Origin: Strigamia acuminata
Lineage: Eukaryota > Arthropoda > Chilopoda > Geophilomorpha > Linotaeniidae
Direction of reading: 5' to 3'
Length of the DNA stretch: 60,000 nucleotides
Assembly (NCBI GenBank): GCA_949358305.1
Contig: OX442315.1
Location: 19,806,427 to 19,866,426, forward strand
The stretch's first letter is position 1. Each line of letters opens with the position of its first letter. A program made the translations under genes and the position numbers. This document shows, piece by piece, positions 40,331 through 52,240 of the stretch. The notes beneath the pieces were generated by a model. The model was not told the origin of the DNA. It ran no database searches and was given only the letters and a program-made list of their open reading frames with translations.

Positions 40331-42166
40331 GTGAGTTAAAATCAATTTCCAAACACCTTCTCTCCTTTCGTGCTATTTCTAACACATCCGACAGTTGTTG
40401 CTTTAATACAGCTCATTAATAATAGGTAATTGAGTAACATCACCTTGATGACACTTGTGATATATATATATATATACATACACAAATGAAGGCTTTTCAT
40501 TCCCTCCGAGTTGTGTATAGTAATTATTTATTGTTCCTTTTAATTTTGTCGTGCATGTGCAGTTGATGCACATTTTTTTAATGGAGGAAGTGTTGATTAA
40601 TTCTTAAGATTTGTAGAGAAACGAGCTGACAGGTTAGACAAGGTAATGTCGGATTAGGAGAATTACGTTCTTGTTGCCAGCACAATTGACAACATGTTTT
40701 CGTTTATTTTTTTTTTATGTTTTTATCTATTATTTATTTATGTATTTAAAGTCTTTGCAGTATGTGACATGCATACTAAAATGTAATTAACAGAAGCTTA
40801 CTGAACGATGAAAGCGTAATGTTCACTCTGTATTTTTAAATAAGTTTGAAAGCTTTCAGAGTTAAAATATCGGCTGTATTTAATCGGGACTCACGTGCTT
40901 CTTGTTGAAAGCGGGTGAAAAACGTGCAAGGACGTTTGACTCGCGGTGTAGATGAATTAATTTTGAATGAATTGCAAGGTGAAACGCACACGAGTAATCA
41001 ATAAAAACCCATTTGCTCGAACTGCATGTTTATTTTCACACTTTGATGAATCAAATTAAAGAAAAAGTTCTGAAAGGGAGAAACAAACTTTCTTCAGTAT
41101 GCTGTAATCGCTTAATCGGCTTACAATTTATCCATTTCTAAGGTTAAAATTTTATGGAATCAATAAAATCCATCTTCCTACCCTATCGGATGTTGACTTT
41201 TCTTCTTCGATATTTTTTTTTTTAAATTTATATTCAGATTTATATTTATATTTTTTTTGTTATTGCTGAAAGATTGTTAAATTGAAAGCCTTATAATCAA
41301 AGTACCAAACATCCGTTTATATCCGCACTTCATCAGAAATGTCTGGGATTCGAGATGTAAACCATTCGACCTGTAAAAACATTAACACCGAATGCTACGA
41401 TGCTGAAAAGTAAATTTACTCCTGGATAAATTCATGTTTCATCGTAGTTACTATTTAAATTGAAATATGTTTTAAAATAGAAAGCCTTTTGCATTTCTAT
41501 TTTTAGTATCATCATCATCTTATTGATGGTGGTTAAGGAGACAATCAATAACGTGGAAACAACACCTAAGAGTGTTATATTTCCAATGCTGAAATACGAC
41601 CAACAACATTATGAAATTTTAATAACTATTCTCTAAACAAATAAAATATGTCTGAAAATATTTTATTTCATTATTTATGAATGGAAAGTTAGTTTTTTAG
41701 TCTGTTGTCTACATTCTGGTCTTGTTATGTTAGGTTTTTACATGTAAAATCAAAGCTCTCTATAATTTTAATAAGGGGTATTGTTTTGACTTCTCATCAG
41801 CCTTTCGTCGATTGACGGTTCGCATTTATGAACGCATGTTTAATGGTATACCGTAATTAGCTCCAATTTCTATTGACAGATGTGAGTGAAACATCGATAA
41901 GTTGAAGTTCTAATTGCATTTAGAATGCGGGAGATAATAAAATCACGTGTTACTGTCAATCAATTATGAAATTAGATTAAACACAAAATCAACATTGTTC
42001 CTTAAAATTAAATTTTGCAGCAGAAGAAAGCAAAGAATTTGTTAACGTATTGTCAAAAATCATATGTTAAAATAATAATAATAATAACAATAATAATAAC
42101 CAAAACATAGACAAACTAGTTGAAACTAAACCGAAAAAGGAACAAAAAAAACTAATCAATTTTGTC

Positions 42167-42613
42167 ATGTATTTGTCTATATTGCGACACCATCTGTCAA
42201 CAAACAAAAAGAAAAAAATAATATCTAGACGTGTAGTGAGGGAAAGAAAAAGCTGTGCCGAGGAATTGAGTTTCTGGCAAATTGAGGAGTTGGCGAAGTT
42301 GGTTTTAACCCTGTTTCTGCAGTGGTCGAATCTTGCACGTAACGCCCTGCTTCGTCGACAAGGACAAGTCCAAGAGGGAAATCAATGTGGGTTGGTTCAG
42401 TTCACAGATTCGAAAATGTTTTCACTTCATAGTTTAGGGCCTTGGTGCAAGAAAGAAGCGAGGACAAGGACACAGCGTAGGGGTGACGAAATGTGCCAGA
42501 TTAGAATCCCATTGATCACGAAGTCGATCGATGCCCTCCACTTGAATGGGGCCAATTTTCAAGAAATAGCATTTTATTCACACAACATTAGTGACTGTGA
42601 CATTTTCAATTGA
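42167..42613 (+). other. Second copy of the unexplained 148-codon open frame
   Basis: Identical in translation to 36607-37053. With both copies this young, conservation says nothing about selection. Confidence 0.3.
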
Positions 42614-44178
42614 AATGTAATGCCCCGTGATGTAATGCCAAACAATAAATTGACTCTAGGCCTGAATTAAAATTTATAAACCTTGCGATTATGACTTTAA
42701 TTAAAAAGTTATCTTTCCCGGCTGAGGGCTGAGGGACTCATTTGAGGCGCCATTCCTTCTGCGTGGAAAAATTCTTGTCATTCTTTTGAGTTTTGCTGCA
42801 AATGGCCTGTGATTTAAATTCATGTTATGATGCCCAATTTCGTGTTTGCACGCCGAGATTAAGATCCTGTCTGTTGGTTTATGAGCGCCAGCGGTATGTT
42901 CGGAACTCGAATATATGAAAGCGGTTATTTCTTCCACGAATTTGTGGCATGAAAATGTTTGCTTGGCATTAGATGCCATAGAAACGCTCCTTAATAAAGG
43001 TTTGAATGTAATTGTGGTACGTATATATATAAATAATCAGTCAGATTTTAATGAAATTTAAACCTGGGTCGTTTTCACCCTGCAAACATATATTTTTTGC
43101 AATAGATGTATTCAAGGACCAAAAAAATCACAACAGACGACAAAATATTAAATTACAAAAATTCGAAATATTAAATATTTTTAAATGACCCATTTTCGAA
43201 AAAAAAACGCATTTGAAGGCAGAAAAATACATTTAAAGTAAAAAAAAAACTGCCTTTTCAGTTGAAAAAAAAGAATTTTATACCTGCAAAAGGAGGCTTG
43301 TTACTGGGGCAATGACTCTCTTGGCATTCCCTTATTCCGGCAATGCGGGGTTCTGTGTCCAGTAGTTCCGTCAGTGGCCGTTTTATCCATTTAGGCCGAG
43401 TAGATGAAACTTTTAGGGCCTACAACCTTACCGTATGCTTAGTTGCATGCATTGCCAACCGCGAACCAGTGGGGGACACGGGATTTTGTGACGGTAGAGG
43501 TCCAGAGGTGATTATGAAGTACTTTCAAGATTAATAATAAAAAGCGTAATACGTGCGTGCAAACGATAAAATTATCGTAAAAATAAGTAATAATATAGGT
43601 CAGAGACCTCTAGGACCAAAAGTGCGTCCGAAGGACTTAATACGGCCGTGCTTTAAACGTTTTATTTAATCGATATTGGCACTTATTCAATTAACTTCAA
43701 CTCTAATTGGTCCATTTTAGAACTAATTAATAGAGTAATTTATCTAATGCCGGCGAGTTTCTTAGGCCATTATACATTTTTTTAGAAGGAAAAGGAGCGA
43801 TTTCATCGACCCTACTAGCTGGGAAAGATCCAAGAACAGTGCAGCCATCTAGACGCAGAAATGCGAAATAAAACTTAATGTGCAAAATAATTTTTTAATT
43901 TTTATTAATTTTTTTCTCTTTCTTTAAATTTTCAAATTATTTTTTGGTTATTGAGCGAGCAAAAATTAAAAAAAAAATATTAAATCAAAATTTTCTTTGT
44001 TATGATGAATAGGATTAAAAATAAACCTCCTTCACAGACGGCCAATAGTAGTCTAGTCTGTTACTTATTTTACTTTTATTGACTTCCTGTACCGGATGTG
44101 AATATGAGGGCTGTACCTGACTGACGTCACCCTTGCGAGAGGGTATTGCTCGATTCATTGGTGCTCAACCCGCAAACC

Positions 44179-44434
44179 ATGTGCGGAGTCCCGCTAAGTA
44201 TGATACGATTTAACGATCAAGTCGAGTTGCAAGTGGTGGATGATGAAGAACAGCAAAGTAATGGCACTGACAAAACCCTCGAGGAAAGACCAAAGTTCGT
44301 GCTGCGCAAAAATGACGATGATTTGCCCAGGAAGGCGAAATGGATAATATTTATTGTGGCTTTGATTTTATTGTGCATGTGCTTGATTCTTGTAGGCGTG
44401 ACTCTGAAAATGGCTCCTCTAATCGACGATATGG
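44179..44434 (+). CDS. Variable first exon C' (intact duplicate of exon C)
   Basis: It is identical in translation to exon C, with the same upstream CRE-like stretch, ATG, TM helix and phase-1 donor. The duplicated upstream DNA should include any local promoter, so both C and C' could be used. C' lies 7.45 kb from the shared last exon, against 13 kb for C. Confidence 0.7.
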
Positions 44435-46443
44435 GTGAGTCAATATTCGCGATTGATTATAACTTATATAAACTTGATAGTGCTTTCTTGGGAGCTTATT
44501 CAATCGTTGAAAATGAATGGGCGTTTGCAAGTTAGAACCAAAGTCGAAAATGTATTTAGTTCAACTCCATTTATTTTTACGATTTTCTTGAAAACTTGCA
44601 TTTGATAAGGCTGAGTGCCCTGGTGGTAGCCTGTGGATTACTGAAACTTTATCATTATTAGTCAAGTCAGGTGTCAAGTCTCGTTTTACGAGCGTCTTTA
44701 AGCTTAGTCTGTTTGGACTAGGTCCAAAACCAGCACTAGAGGTCATCTTAAGAGAGATTTTTCGAAGAAGCTGGGAGCGTACCGAAAATTCGACGATGAA
44801 ATCTGCTTACAAGTTAAATATCCCGGAGCTGGTATGTAAATTATGGAAAATACAAAAACATACAAGCGTCTATTTTTAAAATTGTTTTAAAGCAAATCAA
44901 TATTTGTATAAAAATGAGATTACTTCTGCATGGCATGTCATGTCATCTTTTGTGGTGCATTCTACTCGATTCTACTTGACAGGCTTCATACGAAAATTAT
45001 CGAGTTTGTGCCTGCCATATTTCTTTTCTTGTTTTTTTGTTGTTCGTCAAGTCTGCCAAGATAAAACAAATTGTCTGTGAAGAGTTATTAGCTTCACTAC
45101 AATTGTTGCACGTCGATGTATATTTTTATTTATTCAACTTTTTAAAAAAATGCATGAAAGTTGGTTAAAGGAAGTTCAGAGGTGACAGAATGTGGTGCTT
45201 TGAGGAGATTATTTTATTAACTTCATCAACTTAACCTGTGACCCCATCAACTTTAACTACGACTAACACCTAACTTCACCTTTCAACACCTGTCATCGGT
45301 TTTGACAAAGGTCATCTCTTCTCAACCTCAGTCTATTTTATAAGGAGTGAAAAGGTGAATTTTCTACATCAGTTAACCACAGTTCCCACACGAGTCCTGA
45401 GCTATTTAAGCCAGAATGTGAACTCAATTTAAACTCTGAACTAAACTTAACCAAGCTTTCTGATGGAAACTTAAGGTAGAAGCTCATGCAGATGCTAACC
45501 TATTTTTATAATACAATACTTCGTTGCGTAGTCAAATACCAACTGACACTATTTTTTGAAGGTGTTTGGGATTGAAGAAAGTTTCATTTATTATATCTTT
45601 GGTTCAATTAGAACTAGATTTTGACATTAAGCGCTTTAAGGCGTGGAAACACAAGGGAGCGGGTAAAATTCAAAACCTGCGATTTCATGGAGCAGCGGGT
45701 AAAAACTCTCCCGCTTGAGCAAACACAAGCGTGCGTTTGGGTTCAAAACTTTGCTTTTAAGCGAGCTTGTAATCACACGCTCCGATCAAACTGAGTTTGA
45801 AAAACTAATTTCGTGAATGTTCAAAGGAAATCATGGTAACCGTATGAATTTTATTTTGATTTCATTTCGTTTTTCAATTTTGTTTATTATTTTGGTATTT
45901 TGCTTCCAAGCAACGCATTGCTATACACAAAATCCATAATATAGAAAGAGAAAATTTTTTTTTCTGTAAATACAGACATTACCACTGCTGAGACAGGTAA
46001 TTTCAAGATTTCTATAATCGTATTAAATTGATTGTAATGAGATTATAAATAATAGAGTAGAGTTTGTTCTCCTGCGTAATAATCCAATAATTCCACACAG
46101 GAAATCATATGCATTATCTAAACAAATTAACGAACATACACACACATTAACTTGTGATGATTCTACCTTTTATGGTTAATATTTAATTACCAAAGAGATA
46201 AAGACATTTAAACCATAACGAGAGATATGCAAAGTCTGTGTGCGCTAACTGAATTGTTATAGAATACGACTTACGACAAATATCACAGGTTTACATTTAT
46301 TAGATAAACAACTAGGTTTCCGGGTCTAATCTTGTTTACAATGGGTCGCATCTACTGGTTGAGTGTCCGGGCGGGCTGAGGAACAGGGCTGATTTCGCGG
46401 CAACGCCACTACAACGTTACATGGTCAAACGACCACGTGGCAA

Positions 46444-46467
46444 GAATGCGGAGAATTCTCCGCATTC
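46444..46467. repeat. Perfect 24-bp palindrome
   Basis: GAATGCGGAGAA is followed directly by its exact reverse complement, with no loop, inside a GC-richer patch that is unlike its surroundings. Confidence 0.9.
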
Positions 46468-46570
46468 CCCGAGATTTAAGCAATCGTTTAAACAATCGGT
46501 CGTACGAGATCGAAACATAGCTAAATACTACAGAAAATACCATCAAAAGGTTACCGATTAGTAATTTTGA

Positions 46571-46872
46571 CGGGGACAGTCGGCGATGATCACAATCAAC
46601 GCGGGAGATTTAGACACCTCCATCCGCCTCAGAGCCGTATCGGTGGATTTGATCGTGCTGAACAACAACTGGAATTTGTTGGACGGGTTCGTCTTCTCAT
46701 ATAGACAATTTGGTGGCAGGGACAGTCACAATGATCCATGATCATTGCGGGAGATTTTTCAGACCTCCACCCACCTTCAGAGTCGTAACGGTTGGATGGT
46801 TGCGCTGACCAAGAACCGGCATTTATTGCACGGGTGTAATTTCCGCATCAGCTTGTATATAAGCGGTATATT
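46571..46872. repeat. Diverged tandem repeat, two units of about 146 bp
   Basis: GACAGTC...GATGATC, GCGGGAGATTT, GACACCTCCATCC, CAGAGCCGTA and GGTGGATTTG in the first unit recur in order in the second (GGGAGATTTTTCAGACCTCCA, CAGAGTCGTAACGGTTGGAT). No open frame spans both. It may be an old transposon fragment, but I could not identify which. Confidence 0.5.
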
Positions 46873-49800
46873 GACAGCGACAGAAAGGATGTCAGCTATC
46901 GGGCTTAATGAAAGATCAAAGAACAAACAAAAAGCAAAGATCTTGTGAAAATCCCGACCTTATAAACTGTATATTTGGAGAACAATAGGGATTAGTGGCA
47001 GCCAATCTGACACCAGAATCCATGGATTTGCAGGTCACTTTAGGGATTAGTGAGTCCGGACCTTGCAGAATACTAGGTCCAAAAGAGTCCATTTGTCACT
47101 ACATCGTCATAAAGTGGAGTTTAATTTTTAAGTTATTTAATATTGATTCATTTAGAATCAATATTCAAATAGTAGTCATTTATTTATAACTAATGAAGTA
47201 TATTTTATTTTTTACACGGATATATTATTTACACATTAGTGTTTAAATCAAATCTTGTACACTTTTGGTTTATCGGGGCCATTTGATGCCGATATAAAAC
47301 CGTAATAGTTCCAATAACCGTCACAAACTTACCTACCGGTACTAGCATTTGCCCATGCAGCCTGCGTAGTAAATTGATTAAAATGGCAATTCAAAACCCG
47401 TAAAACCTTGTCAAATCTCCATTTCTTTTATTTTCATACTTAGAAATTTTTTTGGTGGTGGGGGAAATGGATCTTTAGTACACAATTCAGATTTGATCAA
47501 ATAATTCATCAGAAGTACACAACATTTATTTTTAGTTAGAATTTATATCCGTATGTAACATCGCAAACCATTTAGCATTTCAAAAGTTGTATGTCGTCTG
47601 AAAATTTCCATAGACTAATGGAAGATTTGAAAAATGATAATATTAAAACCAATAACAACAGACTTTTTCAATCATAAATATGTACGGTATCATAACATTT
47701 TTTTACTATTAAAATGTCTAGACAGTTATTTATATATCTTTATAATGTATAATTTTGAGACTTCATGGGGAAAGGGTTTGCTATTAATAGTCAACATAGA
47801 AGTCAAGTCACGAAATTACACCTAATCTGTATTGGCAAGAATAATGGGGAAAATCCAATAAAATGTCCAAAGGGTGTTTACATAATTCATAAATGTATCT
47901 TTTGAATTATTTAGGACGGCTTAAATCAATGTGAAGGAGAGTAAATTCTAATATAGCATAATTAATTAAATAATGGAATGCCGTTACACACTTAACGATT
48001 AAAAGTACTGCACAACTAACGGTTATATTTCTAAGGCGTTTACTATAAATTTGTAGTGTTTTGATTTGAAGTCACTGGATGGCGCTCTGTGGCTTCCTAA
48101 CGATTGACGATTGTATATTGTTACAGTGTGATTTGTGATAGTTGTGCAAGGGCTAATAGGGCTAATAATGGGCAGTGTCCAACTAATTCAAATATCACAT
48201 GCAGTATTATTATAAAACATGGACGGTGCACGTGCTGTTATCTCATAAATTACATTTTCCGTACTTTAATTTCGCAATTTTTATTTACTTTAATCTTAGT
48301 GAACTTATGAAAGCTTTAATTAACTTGGAAGTCAGTACTGAATGTTTTCATTAAACTTATATGTGTTTGGCTTCTTTCAAATAAACACCAATCATAACTA
48401 ACAAAAGCAATCTAGTGCTGTAGAATCATAGATTAAGGACATCCGTGTCTTTCTTGTGAACAGTTCGTTATTATGCCTTGGAACGTAAACGAGCATGGTG
48501 GAATGAAAAATCGATTCTTAAGAACGTTCTTCATTTGTTGTACAAGCTTATTGGAATTCTTATGGCATTCCTTGAAAGCGAAAAGGAATAGACAAACTAT
48601 TTTTATATATTTACTCGCTTATTAACTGTGTATATGGAATCAAAACAACATTTTGAAAAACGTACAGAGTTCTGTTATTGTGGAAACAGCTTTGTTTGTT
48701 TATTTAATCCGTTGTGCTTGCACATATACGGCACAAAAACAGATGAAATGCTGAAAGACGTTAGCTATCTTGGCTCAAACTAATTTATGCTTTTGTTAGG
48801 GAGACGACAGGCAAAGGAATTGGATTTGTTTTTTAAAAATTCCAAATACAAATGAGATTCCCACTAGCAGAGGTGCATTTGATGAAATCTGTGAAGTAGA
48901 AAGCCGTAGTCAACGGTGAAATCTCGTGTTGTCATGGACCCTTCCTGCATAAATCAGGAAACTCGACTCCGAATAAAAAGAAAATGCGCGTTGTAAACAA
49001 GCTAAAATTAAATTTTGTATTTAAAAAACAAAATTTATGCAAAGTTTCATGTTGTTGTTTTCCTAATGCTGTTTACTGCTAAAATCTTCGTTTGATTTCA
49101 AGAATTAGGCTTGTTTTGATGTAATTATGTGTTCATTTAGCATATTTTACACGCTTTATTAAAACTGATTTGGTCACCTTCAATAAAAGCGGGTTAAAGA
49201 TGCATGTGCATTGTGCAATGCAAACCAACGATACACCCATTCGGGTATTATGAAATCAGTTGGCTTAATTGATTTAAAACAATATAAAGGCAATGAAATG
49301 ACGTCAGGTCCATGAAGCCATTTTCTCTGTATTGAGTCTAAAAATAGACACTAAAAGATGATGCAGAATTCAGTAGAAAAAGAGGGTGTTTAAGTGTTGT
49401 CTGGGCGAAATCGAGCGGCAGGCAAATGCCAATATTTGTTTTATTTTAGCTTTTTTTTGTATTAGATTTTTTGTGGGGTTTTACGCAATAATAAATTAAT
49501 TATAAGGACGTTAGAAATTCGCGACTGTTTAGTACAAATATTGACATGAAGTCGAGTGAACGCAAAGCAAACAGCTCAAACAACATTATTGGTGGATGGC
49601 GGGCTCAGGTCCATTACTACACAATCATCCTTCTTTATAAACGCGACGTCCTGTGACCGGGAAACGTTAGTGATAACTCAATGATAAGCGCAAAAGACAC
49701 AACAAGTGGATACCACTTTTAGATCGGTTAGTGGTGCAAAAAGATTGATATTAGAGTAGTGTACGGGGAAAGTGCTGCGATGAAAATCGATTCTTTTGAT

Positions 49801-50072
49801 GGGAAATGAATCCTTTGTTTACTCTGTGCTTTTTGTTTACATTTTGAGGAAAGCTCCTGCAAAGGATAAAAAGAATCGCATGCGCTGTGCTCAGCTAATG
49901 TTAATTATGGCATGTGTTTTGCCATCGATCTAACTGTAACTCGGCTTCTGGTTTAAACGTAGAGACGAATTGCGCACGCGCAGCACGTCTCATACATTCG
50001 TCAGTGCGCTGTCGCGCGTGGGGAGCCACGAGGAGTGCTCTTGCGGTGCAAGGGCCGGCAACAACAGGTGGA

Positions 50073-50439
50073 ATGTCGGAGCACACACGTCGTGTTTCGT
50101 TACCCGAGATGCCGAAATCGAACGTAGGTTTCCAGCCGAAAAAGAAGGGCCGATCTCCGCCAACAGAAATACCTGAATGGAGTGACGATGCTCCGCAGCA
50201 GCGGAAGGAGTCTCGCAGATCAACGCGCAGCAGCAGCGATAGCTCTGCGGGGATCTCGACAGGGGCTCCGCTCACTTCAAGCAGCAGCAGACGTCGTTCG
50301 AAACCTGGGGAGGATTCGCGAGAAAAAAGGCGCCGAAAAATTGTCCTTATCATCGTCGGTACTGCCGTAGCTTTACTCGTTATGAGTATACTTCTCGTAG
50401 CTATTACTCTTAAACTTACGCCGGCTATAGATGAGAAAA
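50073..50439 (+). CDS. Variable first exon D: serine/arginine-rich tail plus TM helix
   Basis: The first in-frame ATG (MSEHTRRVSLPEMPK) gives 122 residues. These are a basic tail rich in S and R (RRSTRSSSDSSAG, SSSSRRRSKPGEDSREKRRRK) with several likely kinase sites, then the helix IVLIIVGTAVALLVMSILLV and AITLKLTPAIDEK, ending in phase 1 at A|GTGAGT. Its intron to the shared exon is only 1448 bp, the shortest, so D plus the shared exon (167 aa) may be the basic form of the gene. The exon and 150 bp upstream are rich in CpG and GCGC motifs, in sharp contrast to the AT-rich flanks, which supports a promoter here. Confidence 0.78.
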
Positions 50440-50851
50440 GTGAGTTGTAAATCTGAGCATAAAAATTGTGCAATTTAAGCAGAAAATTATCGTTATTTTA
50501 TTCTCTTTGGTTTGTATCGATTTCGTGGAACTGCCTTTTGATATTTAACATCTGTTGAGATCTTCTTAATTTTTAATTGAAAGTAATTTTAAGGATAATA
50601 ATATAATAGCCACTGAAATAAAATACAACTGAGATTCAATTGATTTGTTTTTTTGGTTTTAGTTTTGGTGTAAAAAAAATCTTAAGATTTTTTTTTTCAA
50701 AAAAAACTTAATTTTAAAAAGCAGAGATGAAGAAAGTTTGTATTGATTTATTTTAGAAAGATAAGAAAGGCAAGAAACTAGGGAAAACAAAAGTAAAGAA
50801 AAAAAAGTTGTTTATCAGAAACTGAAGAAGTCTCCAAAATAGGCTTTTTAA

Positions 50852-51022
50852 AATTCGGCTTTCACCGATAATGGCCCTAGAGATCCGGGAAAAGAGGATG
50901 AGCTAGATAAGACTGCTGTGACATTCTGGTCTGGGTTGAAACCCCGTATTTGCTCAGTCAAGGATGGAGAATTAGAATACCTGATTGAAGCTGTCTTAGA
51001 CGTTTCTCAAAATAAATCCTAA
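50852..51022 (+). other. Protein-like 56-codon open frame in the D-to-shared-exon intron
   Basis: The frame contains FTDNGPRDPGKEDELDKTAV and KDGELEYLIEAVLDV, and its codon composition is less AT-driven than its surroundings. No ATG start and no matching splice signals are evident. It may be a fossil of a transposable element or gene, or an unused exon. Confidence 0.2.
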
Positions 51023-51887
51023 AGATTTCTTTAAAACCCGTTGCTAAGCGACCTTCTTCTTATTTTCACATACAGCTAAAACTGTAATAGAAACAAACGC
51101 TAAATTGATTTTGATTTTGATGACATTTGATGTTTGACTTTGAAAAAAAGAAAAACAATTTTCCGATGACAGAGGAGAATAGTTTCAAATTACACTCCAA
51201 GCGCAAATGAAAAACGAATCCACAATTAATTGGACTTGTGTGCGCGGCGTGGCCAAGTGGGAGGGATGTTTTAAATCAACCAAGTTAACTATCTTATTAG
51301 ACCTTAATTATATTGACAATTAGACATTAATGACCTCATTTATGTGCCTTGCTTGTGTACGCGACTTTTCTGCTTTACTCAGTAATTGAAACGGCGAGGA
51401 TTTTTTCTAATTCTATTTCGTGTAATCGTCTTAATTTCTATAAATATTAAAACCGGCTACGGTATTTTTGGACTCGAAAGCTGCCGAGTAAACTGCGATC
51501 AATTTAATTTTCTTCTTCTTTGTTTTTTCTCTTTTCATGCGATTTTTGCAGCCATTTCGGGGAGATTGTCGTTTTTCTTTGCTTTCCTTGAATAATCGAT
51601 TTGGAAAATCTAAAATTGAGTTTAAGGAGTTTCTAGTTTACTTGTAATTGAGACTTTGTTCGTGGTTTAATGGGCCCAGCTGTTCTCGCCTCTGGTCATT
51701 TCCCCAACGTTTTAAGTCCGGAAAATAAGAGTTAAATAAACTTGAGTTCCTATTTTGAGTCATTTGTTTGTTAGTCAAGTAGGTTTAGTGTTTTTCTGAT
51801 TTTATTCGAGGTCAAAGACAAAAGTTTTTCTTAAGGAAATAATTTTCTTTTAATTTTTTTTTATTTTTATATTTTTTTCTTTTTCAG

Positions 51888-52024
51888 TTCGGAAAGAAAA
51901 CGAAGAAATCCTCAAGAACATCCAGTCATCTGGTGCTGGAGTGAATACAAGGCCGGAGAACAGTACGGGGTCTCCTCGAGCTACACCACCATCACTAACT
52001 CCGCCGCCCATTAGCGAAGGGTAA
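51888..52024 (+). CDS. Shared last exon of the variable-first-exon gene
   Basis: Preceded by a strong polypyrimidine tract and TTTTTCAG, the exon starts with two bases that complete the codon left by A, B, C or D. It then encodes 44 residues (RKENEEILKNIQSSGAG, NTRPENSTG, PRATPPSLTPPPISEG) and TAA. It lies after the membrane helix. With positive-inside topology it is extracellular or lumenal, which agrees with the single N-glycosylation sequon N-S-T. The end is proline-rich and lacks a PDZ or ER-retrieval motif. All isoforms therefore share an outside tail and differ in the cytosol. An AATAAA lies 210 bp downstream. Confidence 0.78.
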
Positions 52025-52234
52025 CAGTGGCAAACGATTTCCAAAAAAATAATACTTTGTCCTGCTGACATCTTTCTTTTGTCTCACTTCCTCCCACTGA
52101 AAGGGAGCAGAAATGGAAGTGATTTTGTTTTCTTTGTGATAAAATTTCCTCATCTTTGTGAGGAAAATTAATTTCCTTAGTGGGAAATAATGGCGGCTAG
52201 ATATTTTGGATGTCAAATCATGTCGGTTGTAGAA

Positions 52235-52240
52235 AATAAA
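52235..52240 (+). terminator. Poly(A) signal after the shared last exon
   Basis: AATAAA about 210 bp past the stop, with further AATAAA hexamers within the next 25 bp. Confidence 0.55.

Larger units (their letters stand above)
39993..45555 (+). repeat. Tandem direct duplication, copy 2
   Basis: The junction is seamless: intron sequence ending CTGACACTAT runs into TTTTCAGTCAAGATG, the middle of exon B. I count three substitutions over the first about 5 kb, but about eight substitutions and three small indels in the last about 550 bp (39430-39990 against 44990-45552). Confidence 0.97.
44435..50072. other. Intron/intergenic stretch between exons C' and D
   Basis: No protein-coding exon recognised. 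It includes the end of duplication copy 2, a GC-richer patch at about 46310-46900 with a perfect palindrome and a diverged two-copy repeat, and AT-rich sequence. CpGs reappear from about 49930, at exon D. Confidence 0.5.

Noticed and set aside
49901-50473. 190-codon minus-strand frame over exon D
   Set aside because: Antisense shadow of the CpG-rich exon D; no family features.
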